Positions 52,548-62,158 are shown, counted from the first letter of the stretch. The stretch is DNA of 64,000 bases from Natronococcus sp. A-GB1 (GCF_029688845.1 NZ_JARUKW010000013.1:1-64000), one strand, 5' to 3'. The notes: generated by a model not told the origin, from the sequence alone. Numbers and translations are program-made.

Positions 52548-52555
52548 GTATATGG
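52548..52555 (-). promoter_or_regulatory. TATA-like box for the ATP-synthase operon
   Basis: CCATATAC on the minus strand, 32-39 bases before the atpH ATG. Putative main promoter. Confidence 0.45.
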
Positions 52556-52673
52556 TAGTTGCGAAAGTATCGCGTTCGATCGCGACGCAGATCGGTGGTA
52601 GTCAGTGATTGTCCGGCGCCGAATCGACCGGGAACAGCAGACATATTGCCGTCGGATCAAAACCTCCTCTCCA

Positions 52674-53297
52674 ATGGGAGTCCTCGAGAACAAGGCCCGA
52701 GCTCGGCTGTTCTATAAGTACCTCTCGAAGGTGTACGACCGCATCAACCCGTTTATCTGGAACGAACGGATGCGAAGCGAGGCCCTCGAGTTGCTCGAGT
52801 TCGAGCCCGAAGCCACGGTGCTCGACGTCGGCTGTGGTACCGGTTTCGCCACGGAGGGGCTCCTCGAGCACGTCGAGGAGGTGTACGCGATCGACCAGAG
52901 CGAACACCAGCTCGAGCAGGCCTACGCGAAGTTCGGCAAGCGAGCGCCGCCGGTTCACTTCCACCGGGGCGACGCCGAGCGGCTCCCGTTCGCGACCGAC
53001 ACCTTCGACGTCGTCTGGTCGTCGGGCTCGATCGAGTACTGGCCGAACCCGATACTGGCGCTTCGTGAGTTCCGCCGCGTGCTCAAACCCGGCGGCCAGG
53101 TGCTGGTCGTCGGACCGAACTACCCCGAAAACCCGATCGCACAGCGTCTCGCCGACGCAATGATGCTGTTTTACGACGAGTACGAGGCCGATCGGATGTT
53201 CAAGGCGGCCGGCTTCGAGGACGTCAGACACGCCTTCATGGGGCCGGAGTACGAGCCCGAGGTCGCCATCACGACCGTCGCCCGCGCCCCGGAGTAG
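52674..53297 (+). CDS. SAM-dependent methyltransferase (class I)
   Basis: 207 residues from the ATG at 52674. VLDVGCGTGFATEGLLE (motif I, about residue 41), HRGDAERLPFATDTFDVVW (motif II/III, about 85-105) and RVLKPGGQVLVVGPNY (about 128-145) define the Rossmann methyltransferase. FYKYLSKVYDRINPF at the start resembles quinone and lipid methyltransferases (MPBQ/MSBQ type), but the substrate cannot be settled. Divergent from atpH; its stop abuts the pilin stop. Confidence 0.85.
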   Translation: MGVLENKARARLFYKYLSKVYDRINPFIWNERMRSEALELLEFEPEATVLDVGCGTGFATEGLLEHVEEVYAIDQSEHQLEQAYAKFGKRAPPVHFHRGDAERLPFATDTFDVVWSSGSIEYWPNPILALREFRRVLKPGGQVLVVGPNYPENPIAQRLADAMMLFYDEYEADRMFKAAGFEDVRHAFMGPEYEPEVAITTVARAPE

Positions 53298-53795
53298 TCA
53301 GTCGGCGGTCGTCTCGAGCGCGGCGACCTGTTGGCCGTCGACGGCGATGGTCACGGAAACCGTGTCACCGGAGCTGATCGTCGGCGTGTTGGTTCCCGCG
53401 ACGGAGAGCGTCGAGCGTTCACCGGCGCTCCAGGTCGAACCGCTCGCCGAGTTGAACGGACCGCTCGGTGCCTGGTCGAAGCCCGCGGCACCGGTGAAGG
53501 GAACCGGCGGCTGCTCCGAGAGCTGCTCACCGTTTACTGCGACCGTAAGCGCGAGCTCCTCGACGTCGATCGAATCGCCGGCGACGTGTTCGACCGTGAT
53601 CGTCCCCTCGCTCCCGTCGGCCGCAAGGTCGAACGCGACCGGGTTCTTAGGGGATGTCGGACTCAGCCCGCCGGCACCGACCGCGACGACTGCCGCCAGT
53701 GCCACGGTAACGCCGATCAGGAGCACTACGCCGATCACGGGGCTGACCCCGCGGTCGTCGGATCGGTGGGCTCGGAACGTCGATCCCAGTATCAC
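53298..53795 (-). CDS. Archaeal type IV pilin
   Basis: 165 residues. DDRGVSPVIGVVLLIGVTVALAAVVAV: the DRGVSPVIG segment is the haloarchaeal prepilin-peptidase (PibD) site and hydrophobic start helix. The C-terminal domain is Ser/Thr/Gly-rich (FNSASGSTWSAGERSTLSVAG). It would be cut after the short basic leader and assembled into a pilus or surface filament. Convergent with the methyltransferase gene (stops adjacent). Confidence 0.85.
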   Translation of the reverse strand: MILGSTFRAHRSDDRGVSPVIGVVLLIGVTVALAAVVAVGAGGLSPTSPKNPVAFDLAADGSEGTITVEHVAGDSIDVEELALTVAVNGEQLSEQPPVPFTGAAGFDQAPSGPFNSASGSTWSAGERSTLSVAGTNTPTISSGDTVSVTIAVDGQQVAALETTAD

Positions 53796-53842
53796 GGCAC
53801 TCTCTGGCCTCGCCTTCCTACATAAAGAGTCGGTCGCGGCCG

Positions 53843-55090
53843 CTACTCGCCGTCGCTCGGTGCGTCGCTACTCGAGACGGTTCCCTCGATACTGCCGTCG
53901 CCGGTCTCCGCTCGCAGGTCGTACTCGCCGTCGGGCGGAAGAAGCCACAGCGAGCCGTCCGGGCCCGTCTCGCCGATTTCTTCGCCGTCGACCGAAACCG
54001 TGGCTGGCTCCGGCTCGTCGGTTTCGGCGTCCGTCACGACGACTTCGACCGGTCCGTTCGCCGCAGTTTCGTTGATCGAGAGGGCCAGCCCGTCGTCGTT
54101 CCACTGGCTGTTGTTGATCGTCGGCAGCTGCCGATAGTCGAGGGTCTGAACTTCCCGATAGGCTGTGCCCGTCCCGCCGTCGAGGTACGTGGTTAGCTGT
54201 CCCTGGTCGTGGATTGCCTGAACCCGGTACAGCTGTCCCGTCCTGCTTTCGACGGCGTCGGAAGAGTGGCTCTCGTGGTCGGCACCGAACACCCACGGAT
54301 ACAGCTCCTGGGCCGTTCCGTGTGCGTCGGTGATGTCGTCGAACTGGTTCGACTGCGTCGTGTTCCGACTGTCGAACCGCGTCGTCTCCCGGACGTAGTT
54401 GCCGTCCAGCAACGAGAGGGTGTAGCCGGTCTCGGCGGTCCGGACGGCCAGCGGTTGTCCCCCACTGCCGGACCGACTCGCCGTCGTCTCGAGTTGCGAT
54501 CGGGTATCGCTACGATGCATCTCCAGCTTTCTCACATCGTCTCGAGTCGAAAGCGAGTACCCCGGAATCTCGTTTGCATATCCGACGAGGTCGTCGAGCG
54601 CACGCTCGATCGTCTCCGACTCGTGGTAGTTCCGCGAGAACGTCTGGAGTAGTTCGATCGTCGACTGCTCGTCCGCCGCGTGCGCTCGCACCACCGTTCG
54701 CTCGCGATCCTCGAGTTCGTCGATCCGCTCCTGTAGCCGATCGTACCCCGCCCGGACCCGCTCTTCGCGCTCCTCGTCGGAGGCGTTGTCGAACCCGCTT
54801 CGGACGAGCGTTTCCTGTTCGGAGGCGACTCTGAGCTCGTCGTCCGCGGCCATGAGCGACGCGCCGAGACCGCTGCCGTGCTCGACCCGTTCGCTTCGCT
54901 GCTCCTCGCCGGGATCGAGTCGGTTCGACGTCCCGTTCGCCTCGACGAACGTCGCTCCCTGGTCGGCCTCGTCCGCCTCGAAGACGATCTCGTCCGTCTC
55001 GTTCGGTTCCCCATCGACCGCGGAAACGGCCATTGCGGGCACCGAGAGGACGAGTAGTCCTGCGAGAACGACGGCCATCACACCCTTCAT
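53843..55090 (-). CDS. Secreted protein of unknown function
   Basis: 415 residues from the ATG at 55090, chosen because TTTTATAT (55113-55120, minus strand) sits about 27 bases upstream, a leaderless spacing. A Sec-type signal peptide (GVMAVVLAGLLVLSVPAMAVSA) is followed by an acidic mostly helical region (about 70-200: YDRLQERIDELEDRERTVVRA) and a C-terminal Ig/carboxypeptidase-regulatory-like domain (PVEVVVTDAETDEPEPATV, about 345 on). Divergent from a membrane-bound winged-helix regulator, which may control it. Not recognised. Confidence 0.7.
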   Translation of the reverse strand: MKGVMAVVLAGLLVLSVPAMAVSAVDGEPNETDEIVFEADEADQGATFVEANGTSNRLDPGEEQRSERVEHGSGLGASLMAADDELRVASEQETLVRSGFDNASDEEREERVRAGYDRLQERIDELEDRERTVVRAHAADEQSTIELLQTFSRNYHESETIERALDDLVGYANEIPGYSLSTRDDVRKLEMHRSDTRSQLETTASRSGSGGQPLAVRTAETGYTLSLLDGNYVRETTRFDSRNTTQSNQFDDITDAHGTAQELYPWVFGADHESHSSDAVESRTGQLYRVQAIHDQGQLTTYLDGGTGTAYREVQTLDYRQLPTINNSQWNDDGLALSINETAANGPVEVVVTDAETDEPEPATVSVDGEEIGETGPDGSLWLLPPDGEYDLRAETGDGSIEGTVSSSDAPSDGE

Positions 55091-55112
55091 CAATACATCA
55101 TAAGAACTCATG

Positions 55113-55120
55113 ATATAAAA
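55113..55120 (-). promoter_or_regulatory. TATA box for the secreted-protein gene
   Basis: TTTTATAT on the minus strand, about 27 bases above the ATG at 55090. Confidence 0.5.
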
Positions 55121-55241
55121 TACGATCGGCCGGCCGTCGTTTCGGGACCGTTCGAGAGGACCGGAAACGCTTCAAACACCGCTGTGATTTTTTATTCACC
55201 CATGGAAAGTGTTTTTTACTCTGAGGGTATTGGTGGTATGT

Positions 55242-56567
55242 ATGCGGGTTTCGATCGTCGCGTCGGTCGTACTGGTGGTGGTACTTGCCGGTTCGGTCCT
55301 CGGAGCGGCTGCCACCGGATCGACAGCGACGGCGTCGGATCCAGCGAGCACGCCCTCGGTGCAGACAACACAGCCCGCGGTCGACGACGGTTCGATGCTC
55401 GAGAGCGCGAACCCGGCCCAGGAAATCCGCATCAACGTCACGGAGAGCGGGGACGCGGTCTGGACGATCGAGAGCCGGTTTCTCCTGAGCGACGAGGGCG
55501 AGGTCGAGGCGTTCCTCGAGTATGCCGAGACGGCTTCGACCGACGAAGACGAGGGCGTCTACGATCGAAGCCTGTTCGAACCCCACGTCGAGACTGCCGC
55601 GGACGCGACCGACCGGGAGATGACGATCGAAGACGCCGGCTGGGACGACCCACAGCTACGTTCCGCGGACGACGGATCGAACGAGTCGGGATCAACGGTC
55701 GGCGTCCTCTCGTACTCGTTTACCTGGACCGAGTTTGCGGCAGTCGACGGAACGCAGATCCACGTCGGGGATGCGTTCCAGAGCGACGACGGGCCATGGC
55801 TCTCGGCGCTCGCCGAGGAGCAACGTCTCGTGATTCAGGCGCCCTCGGACCACGGCTTTCACGACTACAACCTCTCGGTGAGTCCACAGGATAGCGCGCT
55901 CATCGTCGACGGTCCCCACCAGTTCGACGAGGACGAACTCGAGGCGACGTTCCTCCGCGGGGCCGACGACGGCTCGTCCGGAGGCGCCGATTTCTACCCC
56001 GCCAGCGCCGAACTACTCTTCGGTGGGGTGTTCGTTCTCGCGATCTTGATCGGAACGGGAAGCTACGCTCTGGCGCGATGGTCCTCGGATTCGGAGTGGT
56101 CGCCGGCGCTGTGGGTCTCCGGGCTCCTCCCGTCGAACGCAGGAGAACGAACCGGCGGAGGGTCGCCACCGACCGGACGTGACGACCCGAGCAGCGCTTC
56201 GGAGCGGGACGCCGAACTGGGTGCGGTCGATACCGACGATTCTCGAGACGCTGACTCGACACCGCCAGTCGACGCTCGAGAATCGTCGGGCCAGACGTTC
56301 GCGTACGCCGAGGAGTCGGGGGCGGATGGGACGGGTGAGGCGGTCGACCCCGAGCTGTTGAGCGACGAAGAGCGGGTTCTCCGGCTGCTCAGGCGAAACG
56401 GCGGTCGAATGAAACAAGGCTCGATCGTCTCGGAGACCGGCTGGTCAAACGCCAAGGTCTCCCAACTGCTCTCACAGATGGCCGACGACGAGGAAATCGA
56501 GAAGCTCCGGATCGGCCGCGAGAACCTCATCACCCTGCCGGAAGTCGATCCGACGGAACTCGGCTGA
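55242..56567 (+). CDS. Membrane-anchored winged-helix regulator with an outside sensor domain
   Basis: 441 residues from the ATG at 55242. Signal peptide/first helix: VSIVASVVLVVVLAGSVLG. An outside beta-rich domain (about 45-265) contains VWTIESRFLLSDEGEVEAF and SYSFTWTEFAAVDGTQIHV. A membrane helix (LLFGGVFVLAILIGTGSYAL, about 265-285) is followed by an acidic linker and a C-terminal winged helix (DEERVLRLLRRNGGRMKQ, SNAKVSQLLSQMADDEEIE). This is a one-component transmembrane regulator in layout: external signal, DNA-binding inside. Its target may be the divergent secreted-protein gene (151 bases between starts). Confidence 0.8.
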   Translation: MRVSIVASVVLVVVLAGSVLGAAATGSTATASDPASTPSVQTTQPAVDDGSMLESANPAQEIRINVTESGDAVWTIESRFLLSDEGEVEAFLEYAETASTDEDEGVYDRSLFEPHVETAADATDREMTIEDAGWDDPQLRSADDGSNESGSTVGVLSYSFTWTEFAAVDGTQIHVGDAFQSDDGPWLSALAEEQRLVIQAPSDHGFHDYNLSVSPQDSALIVDGPHQFDEDELEATFLRGADDGSSGGADFYPASAELLFGGVFVLAILIGTGSYALARWSSDSEWSPALWVSGLLPSNAGERTGGGSPPTGRDDPSSASERDAELGAVDTDDSRDADSTPPVDARESSGQTFAYAEESGADGTGEAVDPELLSDEERVLRLLRRNGGRMKQGSIVSETGWSNAKVSQLLSQMADDEEIEKLRIGRENLITLPEVDPTELG

Positions 56568-57101
56568 CGGTCCCTTTTCGGCTCGAGAGCGCCGTCGGCA
56601 GAGTTAGCTTCGCTCGCGATCCCCTGCCGTTCGCACGGCTTGCGGGACCAGCGGTCCGGCACTGGAAAAAGCGGTTTCGGCAACCGGAGAGCGTTCGCGG
56701 GTTCGACGCACGACTCGGGATGGAAAACGCATCCGAGTTCTCGTCGGCCCCTTTGGAATCGGACGAGCTCGAGCCCGAACGGTTCCCGGGTGGACGGCCG
56801 ATCCCTGGAGCATTCGGTGGAAGCGGCCGTTTTCTACGGTCGCTCGCCGCACATCGGTCGACTGCCTGCCCTTCCCCGGGGAGCGCGACTCTCACTGTCG
56901 CTCGAGTCGCGCTCCCGGCCGTAAACTGCGGGACTGCGGCTTTCGTCAGTGGCGTTCGTTCGTGATACAGAAATTATGTTAACGGCGTCCGCTCGACGAC
57001 CTGCCGCGTGGTCCCTTTTTCTCGTCGAGTTCGCCCCGCTCACCCTCCTCGAAAAACCTGCATCAAAAAGCCGCTCGTTCGCTTCGCTCACTTGCAGCGC
57101 T
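56568..57101. other. Intergenic, holds a duplicated gene end
   Basis: No gene. At 56977-57005 there is a near copy of the radical SAM gene's 3' end found at 57103-57132 (aacggcgtccgctc, one mismatch, acgacctgcc). Also an inverted-repeat-rich cgctcgttcgcttcgctcac segment. Confidence 0.5.
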
Positions 57102-58097
57102 CTATGCCAACGGCGTCCGCTCAACGACCTGCCCGTCGTACGTCGGGTACTGCTCGACGATCTCTCCGTCCTCGAGGTCGCCCTCCTCGATCATCTCCTC
57201 CAGGAGCCACCAGGCGACCTCGACGTGCTCGGTTTTGACGGTGTAGAACTCCTCGGGGACGCCCAGTTCGGCGAATCGCTGGGGATCGGTGTACGTTTTT
57301 CCGTAGACGAGCGTGCCGTCGTCGGTGACGTCGTCGAACTCCCGTCGGACGTTGCGGGCGGCCCGCTTCAGTCGGCGGCGGTGCTGGGCCGCATCCTTGA
57401 ACACGGAGGTACAGAAGTAGACCCGTTCGTGGTCGCCCATCACCTCGAGGATCTGCTCGCGGGAGCCGTCGACGGCGCTCATGTGGCCCTCCTTGAGCTC
57501 GTACCCTTCTTCCTGCATCCGGCGGTAGTTCCCGTCGGACATCTCGAACTCGTTGACGTTACAGAAGTCGGCGGCGCCCTCGTCGAGAAACTCGAGAAAC
57601 TCCTCCTCGGCGCGGATGCCGGGAATCTCGAAGGCAGGGGTGAGCCCCTCTTCGCGGGCGACGTAGAGGATCTCCTCCCACTCGGTGCCGTGCATGTCGC
57701 CCCACAGCTCGTACGGTGGGTGGAAGCGGATCTCGTCGAGGCCGGCCTCCGAGAGCTTGCGCATGTTCTCGCGGCCGCCCGTGATCCCCGTGTAGAGGTG
57801 GGTGTGGTGGTCCTCGCCGAACTCGTCCTTGAGAAGCTCGAGGTAGTGACAGGTCCGCTCTAAGGCCTCCTGGGGTTCGCCGCCGGTGATCGAGGTACCC
57901 AGGGCGTCCATCCGGTGGGCCTCCTCGAGGACGTCCTCGTCGCGTTCGACCTGCCGTTCGTTCGCGTAGACGTCGGTGACGTTCTTGCGGTTCTCGCCGA
58001 GCGGGCAGTAAAAGCAGTCGCGCTGGTCGCAGTAACCGTAGACGAACAGCACCATCTTGCCGCCTTTCGCGCACTGCTCACAGCCCTTCGATATCAT
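57102..58097 (-). CDS. Radical SAM protein related to pyruvate-formate-lyase activases (COG2108-like)
   Basis: 331 residues from the ATG at 58097. KGCEQCAKGGKMVLFVYGYC is followed by the cluster-binding CDQRDCFYC: three cysteines in CX4CX2C rather than CX3CX2C, plus a preceding CEQC pair. SITGGEPQEALERTCHYLEL (about 90) is the SAM-binding GGEP motif; IRFHPPYELWGD and EIPGIRAEEEFLEF follow as in COG2108. Substrate unknown. Divergent from the DUF373 gene. Confidence 0.82.
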   Translation of the reverse strand: MISKGCEQCAKGGKMVLFVYGYCDQRDCFYCPLGENRKNVTDVYANERQVERDEDVLEEAHRMDALGTSITGGEPQEALERTCHYLELLKDEFGEDHHTHLYTGITGGRENMRKLSEAGLDEIRFHPPYELWGDMHGTEWEEILYVAREEGLTPAFEIPGIRAEEEFLEFLDEGAADFCNVNEFEMSDGNYRRMQEEGYELKEGHMSAVDGSREQILEVMGDHERVYFCTSVFKDAAQHRRRLKRAARNVRREFDDVTDDGTLVYGKTYTDPQRFAELGVPEEFYTVKTEHVEVAWWLLEEMIEEGDLEDGEIVEQYPTYDGQVVERTPLA

Positions 58098-58249
58098 TCG
58101 GAGGTACGTAGCCGGTCGAGCCTCAAAAACTGTGCGGAACGTCGGCGTTCGATCCTGTCCGTGGTTCACACGGGCCGAACAGGGCGAGCGCGCGGCGGAT
58201 TCCGTCGCTCCCAGAAGACGGAAATACCGCGGTGTCCAACCACGAAGCG

Positions 58250-59362
58250 ATGCTGTTGGTCCTGTGTGTCGACCTCGACGACGACCTCGGCCGCAAGACC
58301 GACTTTACGACACCGGTAATCGGTCGCGACGCCGTCGAGAAGGCGGCTGTTGCACTGGCGACCGCCGATCCCGAGGACTCCGACGTCAACGTCGCTTTTC
58401 AGGGCGTCCACATCTACGACGACCTCACCTCCCGAAACGAGAGCGTCGAGGTCGCGATCGTCACGGGCAACGAGGACGGCGACGTCGACGCCAACCGCGA
58501 GGTCGGCGACGAGGTCGACACCGTCCTCGCGAGCCTCTCGACGGCCGAGGACGTCACCGCGCTGGTCGTCACCGACGGCGCACAGGACGAGTCCGTTATC
58601 CCCGTCATCCGCTCTCGAGTGCCGATCGACGGCGTGCGCCGCGTCGTCGTCAGACAGGCCCAGAACCTCGAGTCGATGTACTACACGTTCAAGCAGGTGC
58701 TGAACGATCCCGAGACCCGGGGAACCGTCCTCATCCCGCTCGGGATCCTCCTGTTGATCTATCCGCTGGCACTGATCGGAACCGTCCTCGAGATGCCCGG
58801 GGTCGTCCTGGGGGTGACCTCGACGCTGCTCGGGCTCTACCTCATCTCGCGGGGGCTCGGCCTCGGGGAGCGTCTCGACGACGCCGTCGAGAGTGCGAGG
58901 CGGTCGCTGTACGCCGGCCGAACGACGATCCTCGCCTACGTCGTCGCGACCGCGCTGCTCGTTCTGGGCGGCGTCAGCGGGGCGAACGAACTCGAGCGGG
59001 TCCAGGCCGAGGCGGCCGGCGAGGTCGGCGTCCCCGTCATGCTTTCCGCACTGTTGTACGGTTCGGTCCAGTGGTTCGCCGCCGCAGGGGTCACCACGAG
59101 CCTCGGCCAGATCACCGACGAGTACATCGCGGGCCGCCTCGAGTGGCGCTACCTCAACGCTCCCTTCTACGTCATTTCTATCGCGATCGTGCTCTACGCG
59201 GTGAGCGCGTACTTCCTCGACGCCGTCGGACTCACCTTCCTCGCAACGGCACTGACCGCGGGAACGCTACTGGGGATCGTAAGCACGCTCGCGTTCGCAG
59301 TCGCCGAATCGCACTTCTCGGAGGACGAGAGCGAGGAGCCACACCGACCCGACAGCGCCTGA
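58250..59362 (+). CDS. DUF373 family membrane protein
   Basis: 370 residues from the ATG at 58250 (a GTG at 58232 would add 6). The first 150 residues are soluble (LLVLCVDLDDDLGRKTDFTT, TALVVTDGAQDESVIPVI). The rest has about seven membrane helices (VLIPLGILLLIYPLALIGTV, TTILAYVVATALLVLGGVSG). This is the archaeal DUF373 family, function unknown; the DxDDD segment could bind metal. Convergent with the prenyl synthase gene. Confidence 0.82.
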   Translation: MLLVLCVDLDDDLGRKTDFTTPVIGRDAVEKAAVALATADPEDSDVNVAFQGVHIYDDLTSRNESVEVAIVTGNEDGDVDANREVGDEVDTVLASLSTAEDVTALVVTDGAQDESVIPVIRSRVPIDGVRRVVVRQAQNLESMYYTFKQVLNDPETRGTVLIPLGILLLIYPLALIGTVLEMPGVVLGVTSTLLGLYLISRGLGLGERLDDAVESARRSLYAGRTTILAYVVATALLVLGGVSGANELERVQAEAAGEVGVPVMLSALLYGSVQWFAAAGVTTSLGQITDEYIAGRLEWRYLNAPFYVISIAIVLYAVSAYFLDAVGLTFLATALTAGTLLGIVSTLAFAVAESHFSEDESEEPHRPDSA

Positions 59363-59382
59363 GTGATCCGGCCGACGCGGAA

Positions 59383-60225
59383 CTACTGGTCGCGCTCGAC
59401 AACGAAATCCGCCAGCTCGCGCAGGTAGTCCCGGGCCTCGCGGTCGACGGTGTCGACCCGCTCTAAGGCGTCGATCGCCCTATCGGCCTCCTCGCGGGCG
59501 CGGGCATTGGCCTCCGCCGGACTCAGATCGGTCACCTGGACGACCGAGGGACGCTCGAGTTCGGCGTCGTGGCCGGTCGGCTTCCCGAGTTCCTCGGGAT
59601 CGGCGACGGCGTCGAGAACGTCGTCGCGGATCTGGAAGGCGACGCCGACGCGTTCAGCGTACTCGCCGAGGGCTTCAACGGTGAAGGGATCGGAGCCGGC
59701 GGCGATCGCCCCGAGTTCGGCCGCCGCCCGAAACAGGGCACCGGTCTTCCGTCTCGCGAGGGTCATATACTCCTCCTCGTTGGTTGGCTGCGAGGAGAGT
59801 TCAGTCGCCTCGCCGACGCCGAGTTCGACCATCGCCTCGGCGACGACCTGGGTAGCCTTGGGATCCGCCGAAAAGAGGGCGAACGCCTCCCCGAGCAGGC
59901 CGTCGCTGGTGATGATCGCCGGCCCGTAGCCGAACTCGGCCCAGGCGCTCGCGGTCCCTCGACGCAGGTCCGAGCGGTCGATGATGTCGTCGATCACCAG
60001 CGAGGCGTTGTGGACGAGTTCGATCCCGACGCCGAAGTCGACGGCATCTTCCGGCTCGCCGCCGACGGTTTCGCAAGCCAGCAGCGTCACCATCGGCCGC
60101 ACGCGTTTACCGCCCGAGAGCGCGACGTGGCGAACTTCCTCGTTGAGCGTCTCGGGTTCGACCCCGTCGACGACCGCGACGAGACGCTCCTCGATCAGCG
60201 CCCGTCGGCGCTCCAGAAGTTCCAT
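59383..60225 (-). CDS. idsA: Short-chain isoprenyl diphosphate synthase
   Basis: 280 residues, start MELLERRRALIEERLVAVVDGV. First Asp-rich motif LVIDDIIDRSDLRRG (DDxxD, residues 79-83) and second FQIRDDVLDAVADPEEL (about 195) bind Mg-diphosphate. GGKRVRPMVTLLACE (about 38) binds the allylic substrate. Residues before the first motif (NASL) lack the bulky aromatics of chain-length stops, fitting a farnesyl/geranylgeranyl synthase for ether lipids. Slightly shorter than the usual 320 or so residues. Confidence 0.88.
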   Translation of the reverse strand: MELLERRRALIEERLVAVVDGVEPETLNEEVRHVALSGGKRVRPMVTLLACETVGGEPEDAVDFGVGIELVHNASLVIDDIIDRSDLRRGTASAWAEFGYGPAIITSDGLLGEAFALFSADPKATQVVAEAMVELGVGEATELSSQPTNEEEYMTLARRKTGALFRAAAELGAIAAGSDPFTVEALGEYAERVGVAFQIRDDVLDAVADPEELGKPTGHDAELERPSVVQVTDLSPAEANARAREEADRAIDALERVDTVDREARDYLRELADFVVERDQ

Positions 60226-60332
60226 TACCCGCGCTTAGGAGAGGGCGAAAAAGTAGGTAACGGTTGTCGACGACGCTCGCTCGAGTTCCCGTCGCGAAAC
60301 GCGCCCGCCGGAACCGCTGGCGGATCGATCGG

Positions 60333-61286
60333 CTACTGGAACTCTTCGGTCAGCGCGGGGACGACGTCGAAGAGGTCGTCGTGGATCGCGTAGTCGGCGA
60401 TGTCCATAATCGGCGCGTTGGGGTCGGTGTTGATCGCGACGATCGTCTCCGAGCCCTTCATACCCGCAACGTGTTGGACGGCACCCGAGATCCCGATCGC
60501 GATGTAGACGTCGGGCGTGACGACCTTCCCGGACTGGCCGACCTGGCGGTTCTTGGGCAGCCAGCCGTTGTCGACGATCGGGCGTGAGGAGGAAATCGTC
60601 GCGTCGAGGGCGTCGGCCAGCTCCTCGATGAGCTCGAGGTTCTCCTCCTCTTCGATGCCGCGGCCCACGGAGACGAGCACGTCGGCGTCGCTGATGTCGA
60701 CGTCGCCGCCGCCGACCTCCTCGAAGCCGGTGACCGTCGAGCGGATCGTCTCCTCGTCGATCTCGGCGTGGAACTCCCGGATCTCGGCGTCGCCGGTGCC
60801 GTCCGCGCCGGCCCACTCGGCCCCGCGGATGGTGACGACGGCGTTGCCCGTCAGTTCGTTGGCCGTCTCGACCTTGCCGCCGTACATCTCGCGGGTCGCG
60901 GTCAGCGTCTCGCCGTCGGTCTCGAGGCCGACCGTGTCGGTGACGATCGGCAGGTCCAGGGTGTTCGCGACGGCGGGTGCGTAGTCGAGGCCGTTGACGC
61001 TGTTGGGCGCGACGACGTACTGGGGTGCGAGTTCGTCGTAGAGCTGAACGAGTACCTGCGTGTAGACGTCGTGGTTGAACTCCTCGCCGTACTCGACGGT
61101 GTGGACGACGTCGACGCCCTCCCGGTTGAGCTTCTCGGCGAACTCGCCGACGGGACCGCTGATGACGGCGACGTGGAGGTCGCCGCCGGTTTCGTCCGCC
61201 AGCTCGCGGCCGGCGGTGATCGTCTCGTAGCTGACGTCGCGCAGTTCGCCCCTGCGGTGGTCGGTTACTGCGAGAACATCACTCAT
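60333..61286 (-). CDS. etfA: Electron transfer flavoprotein subunit alpha
   Basis: 317 residues. The N-terminal domain begins [21 protein letters not shown]. The C-terminal FAD domain carries [57 protein letters not shown] and [20 protein letters not shown], the EtfA signature. The ATG overlaps the etfB stop (ATGA). Accepts electrons from acyl-CoA and other dehydrogenases. Confidence 0.94.
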   Translation of the reverse strand: MSDVLAVTDHRRGELRDVSYETITAGRELADETGGDLHVAVISGPVGEFAEKLNREGVDVVHTVEYGEEFNHDVYTQVLVQLYDELAPQYVVAPNSVNGLDYAPAVANTLDLPIVTDTVGLETDGETLTATREMYGGKVETANELTGNAVVTIRGAEWAGADGTGDAEIREFHAEIDEETIRSTVTGFEEVGGGDVDISDADVLVSVGRGIEEEENLELIEELADALDATISSSRPIVDNGWLPKNRQVGQSGKVVTPDVYIAIGISGAVQHVAGMKGSETIVAINTDPNAPIMDIADYAIHDDLFDVVPALTEEFQ

Positions 61287-62077
61287 GGTGCCACCCCCTT
61301 CTCGCGAAGGAGCTCACCGAGCTCCGCGGCGGTCTCCTCGGGGCTTCCTTCCCAGACCGTCGCGTCGGTTTCGCTTTCCGGTTCGTACATGTCCGTGACC
61401 GTCACGGCGCCCTCGACCGCGCCCTCGTCGACGCCGAGGTCGCCGAGCGTGTGGACGTCGAGTTCCTTGCGCTGGGCCTGTCGGATACCCCGCAGGCTGG
61501 CGTACCGGGGTTCGTTGATCCCCGTCTGGATCGTCAGCGCCGCGGGGAGTTCGATCTCGGTGAGTTCTTCGACGCCACCCTCGAGCTCGCGCCGGACCGA
61601 CGCAGTGCCCTCGGCGAGATCGTGCTCGAGGTGGTTGACGACGGCGCCCCACTCGATTCCGAGCTCCTCGGCCAGGGAGACGCCGGTGGCGCCCCAGTTG
61701 TCGTCGCCGGACTGGACGCCCGTCAGCACGAGGTCCGGATCCTCGGCCTCGACGACCGCCCGCAGGATCTCGGTCTTGGCGCCGACGTCGAGCAGGTCGA
61801 CGTCCTCGAGGGCGTCGTCCCAGACGCGGATCGCGCGGTCGGCACCCTTCGCGAGTGCTTGGCGGATCGTCTGCTCGCAGTCCTCGGGGCCGATCGTCAC
61901 GGTGACGACCTCGTCGGCGATGCCCGCTTCCTGGAGCTGGACGGCCTCCTCGACGGCGTAGTCGTCCCACTCGTTGAGGTCGGCGCCGAGGTACTGGTCG
62001 GCGATCGTCGTGCCTTCGATCTCGAACTCGTCTTCGACGGTCGAGACCTCTTTTACCGTAACGAGGATCTTCATCAT
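61283..62077 (-). CDS. etfB: Electron transfer flavoprotein subunit beta
   Basis: 264 residues (a start one codon in, at 62074, is equally possible). MKILVTVKEVSTVEDEFEIEG opens the fold; EWDDYAVEEAVQLQEAG and LTGVQSGDDNWGATGVSLAEELG bind AMP/ADP in the family; LEGGVEELTEIELPAALTIQTGINEPRY spans the recognition loop. Pairs with EtfA downstream (4-base overlap). Confidence 0.94.
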   Translation of the reverse strand: MMKILVTVKEVSTVEDEFEIEGTTIADQYLGADLNEWDDYAVEEAVQLQEAGIADEVVTVTIGPEDCEQTIRQALAKGADRAIRVWDDALEDVDLLDVGAKTEILRAVVEAEDPDLVLTGVQSGDDNWGATGVSLAEELGIEWGAVVNHLEHDLAEGTASVRRELEGGVEELTEIELPAALTIQTGINEPRYASLRGIRQAQRKELDVHTLGDLGVDEGAVEGAVTVTDMYEPESETDATVWEGSPEETAAELGELLREKGVAP

Positions 62078-62158
62078 TTATCGATCGGACGCCCCTCCCG
62101 TAAACGTTTTCGAAACACCGTGTCACGAACGACCAGTTGATACAGAACGATAGCGCAT

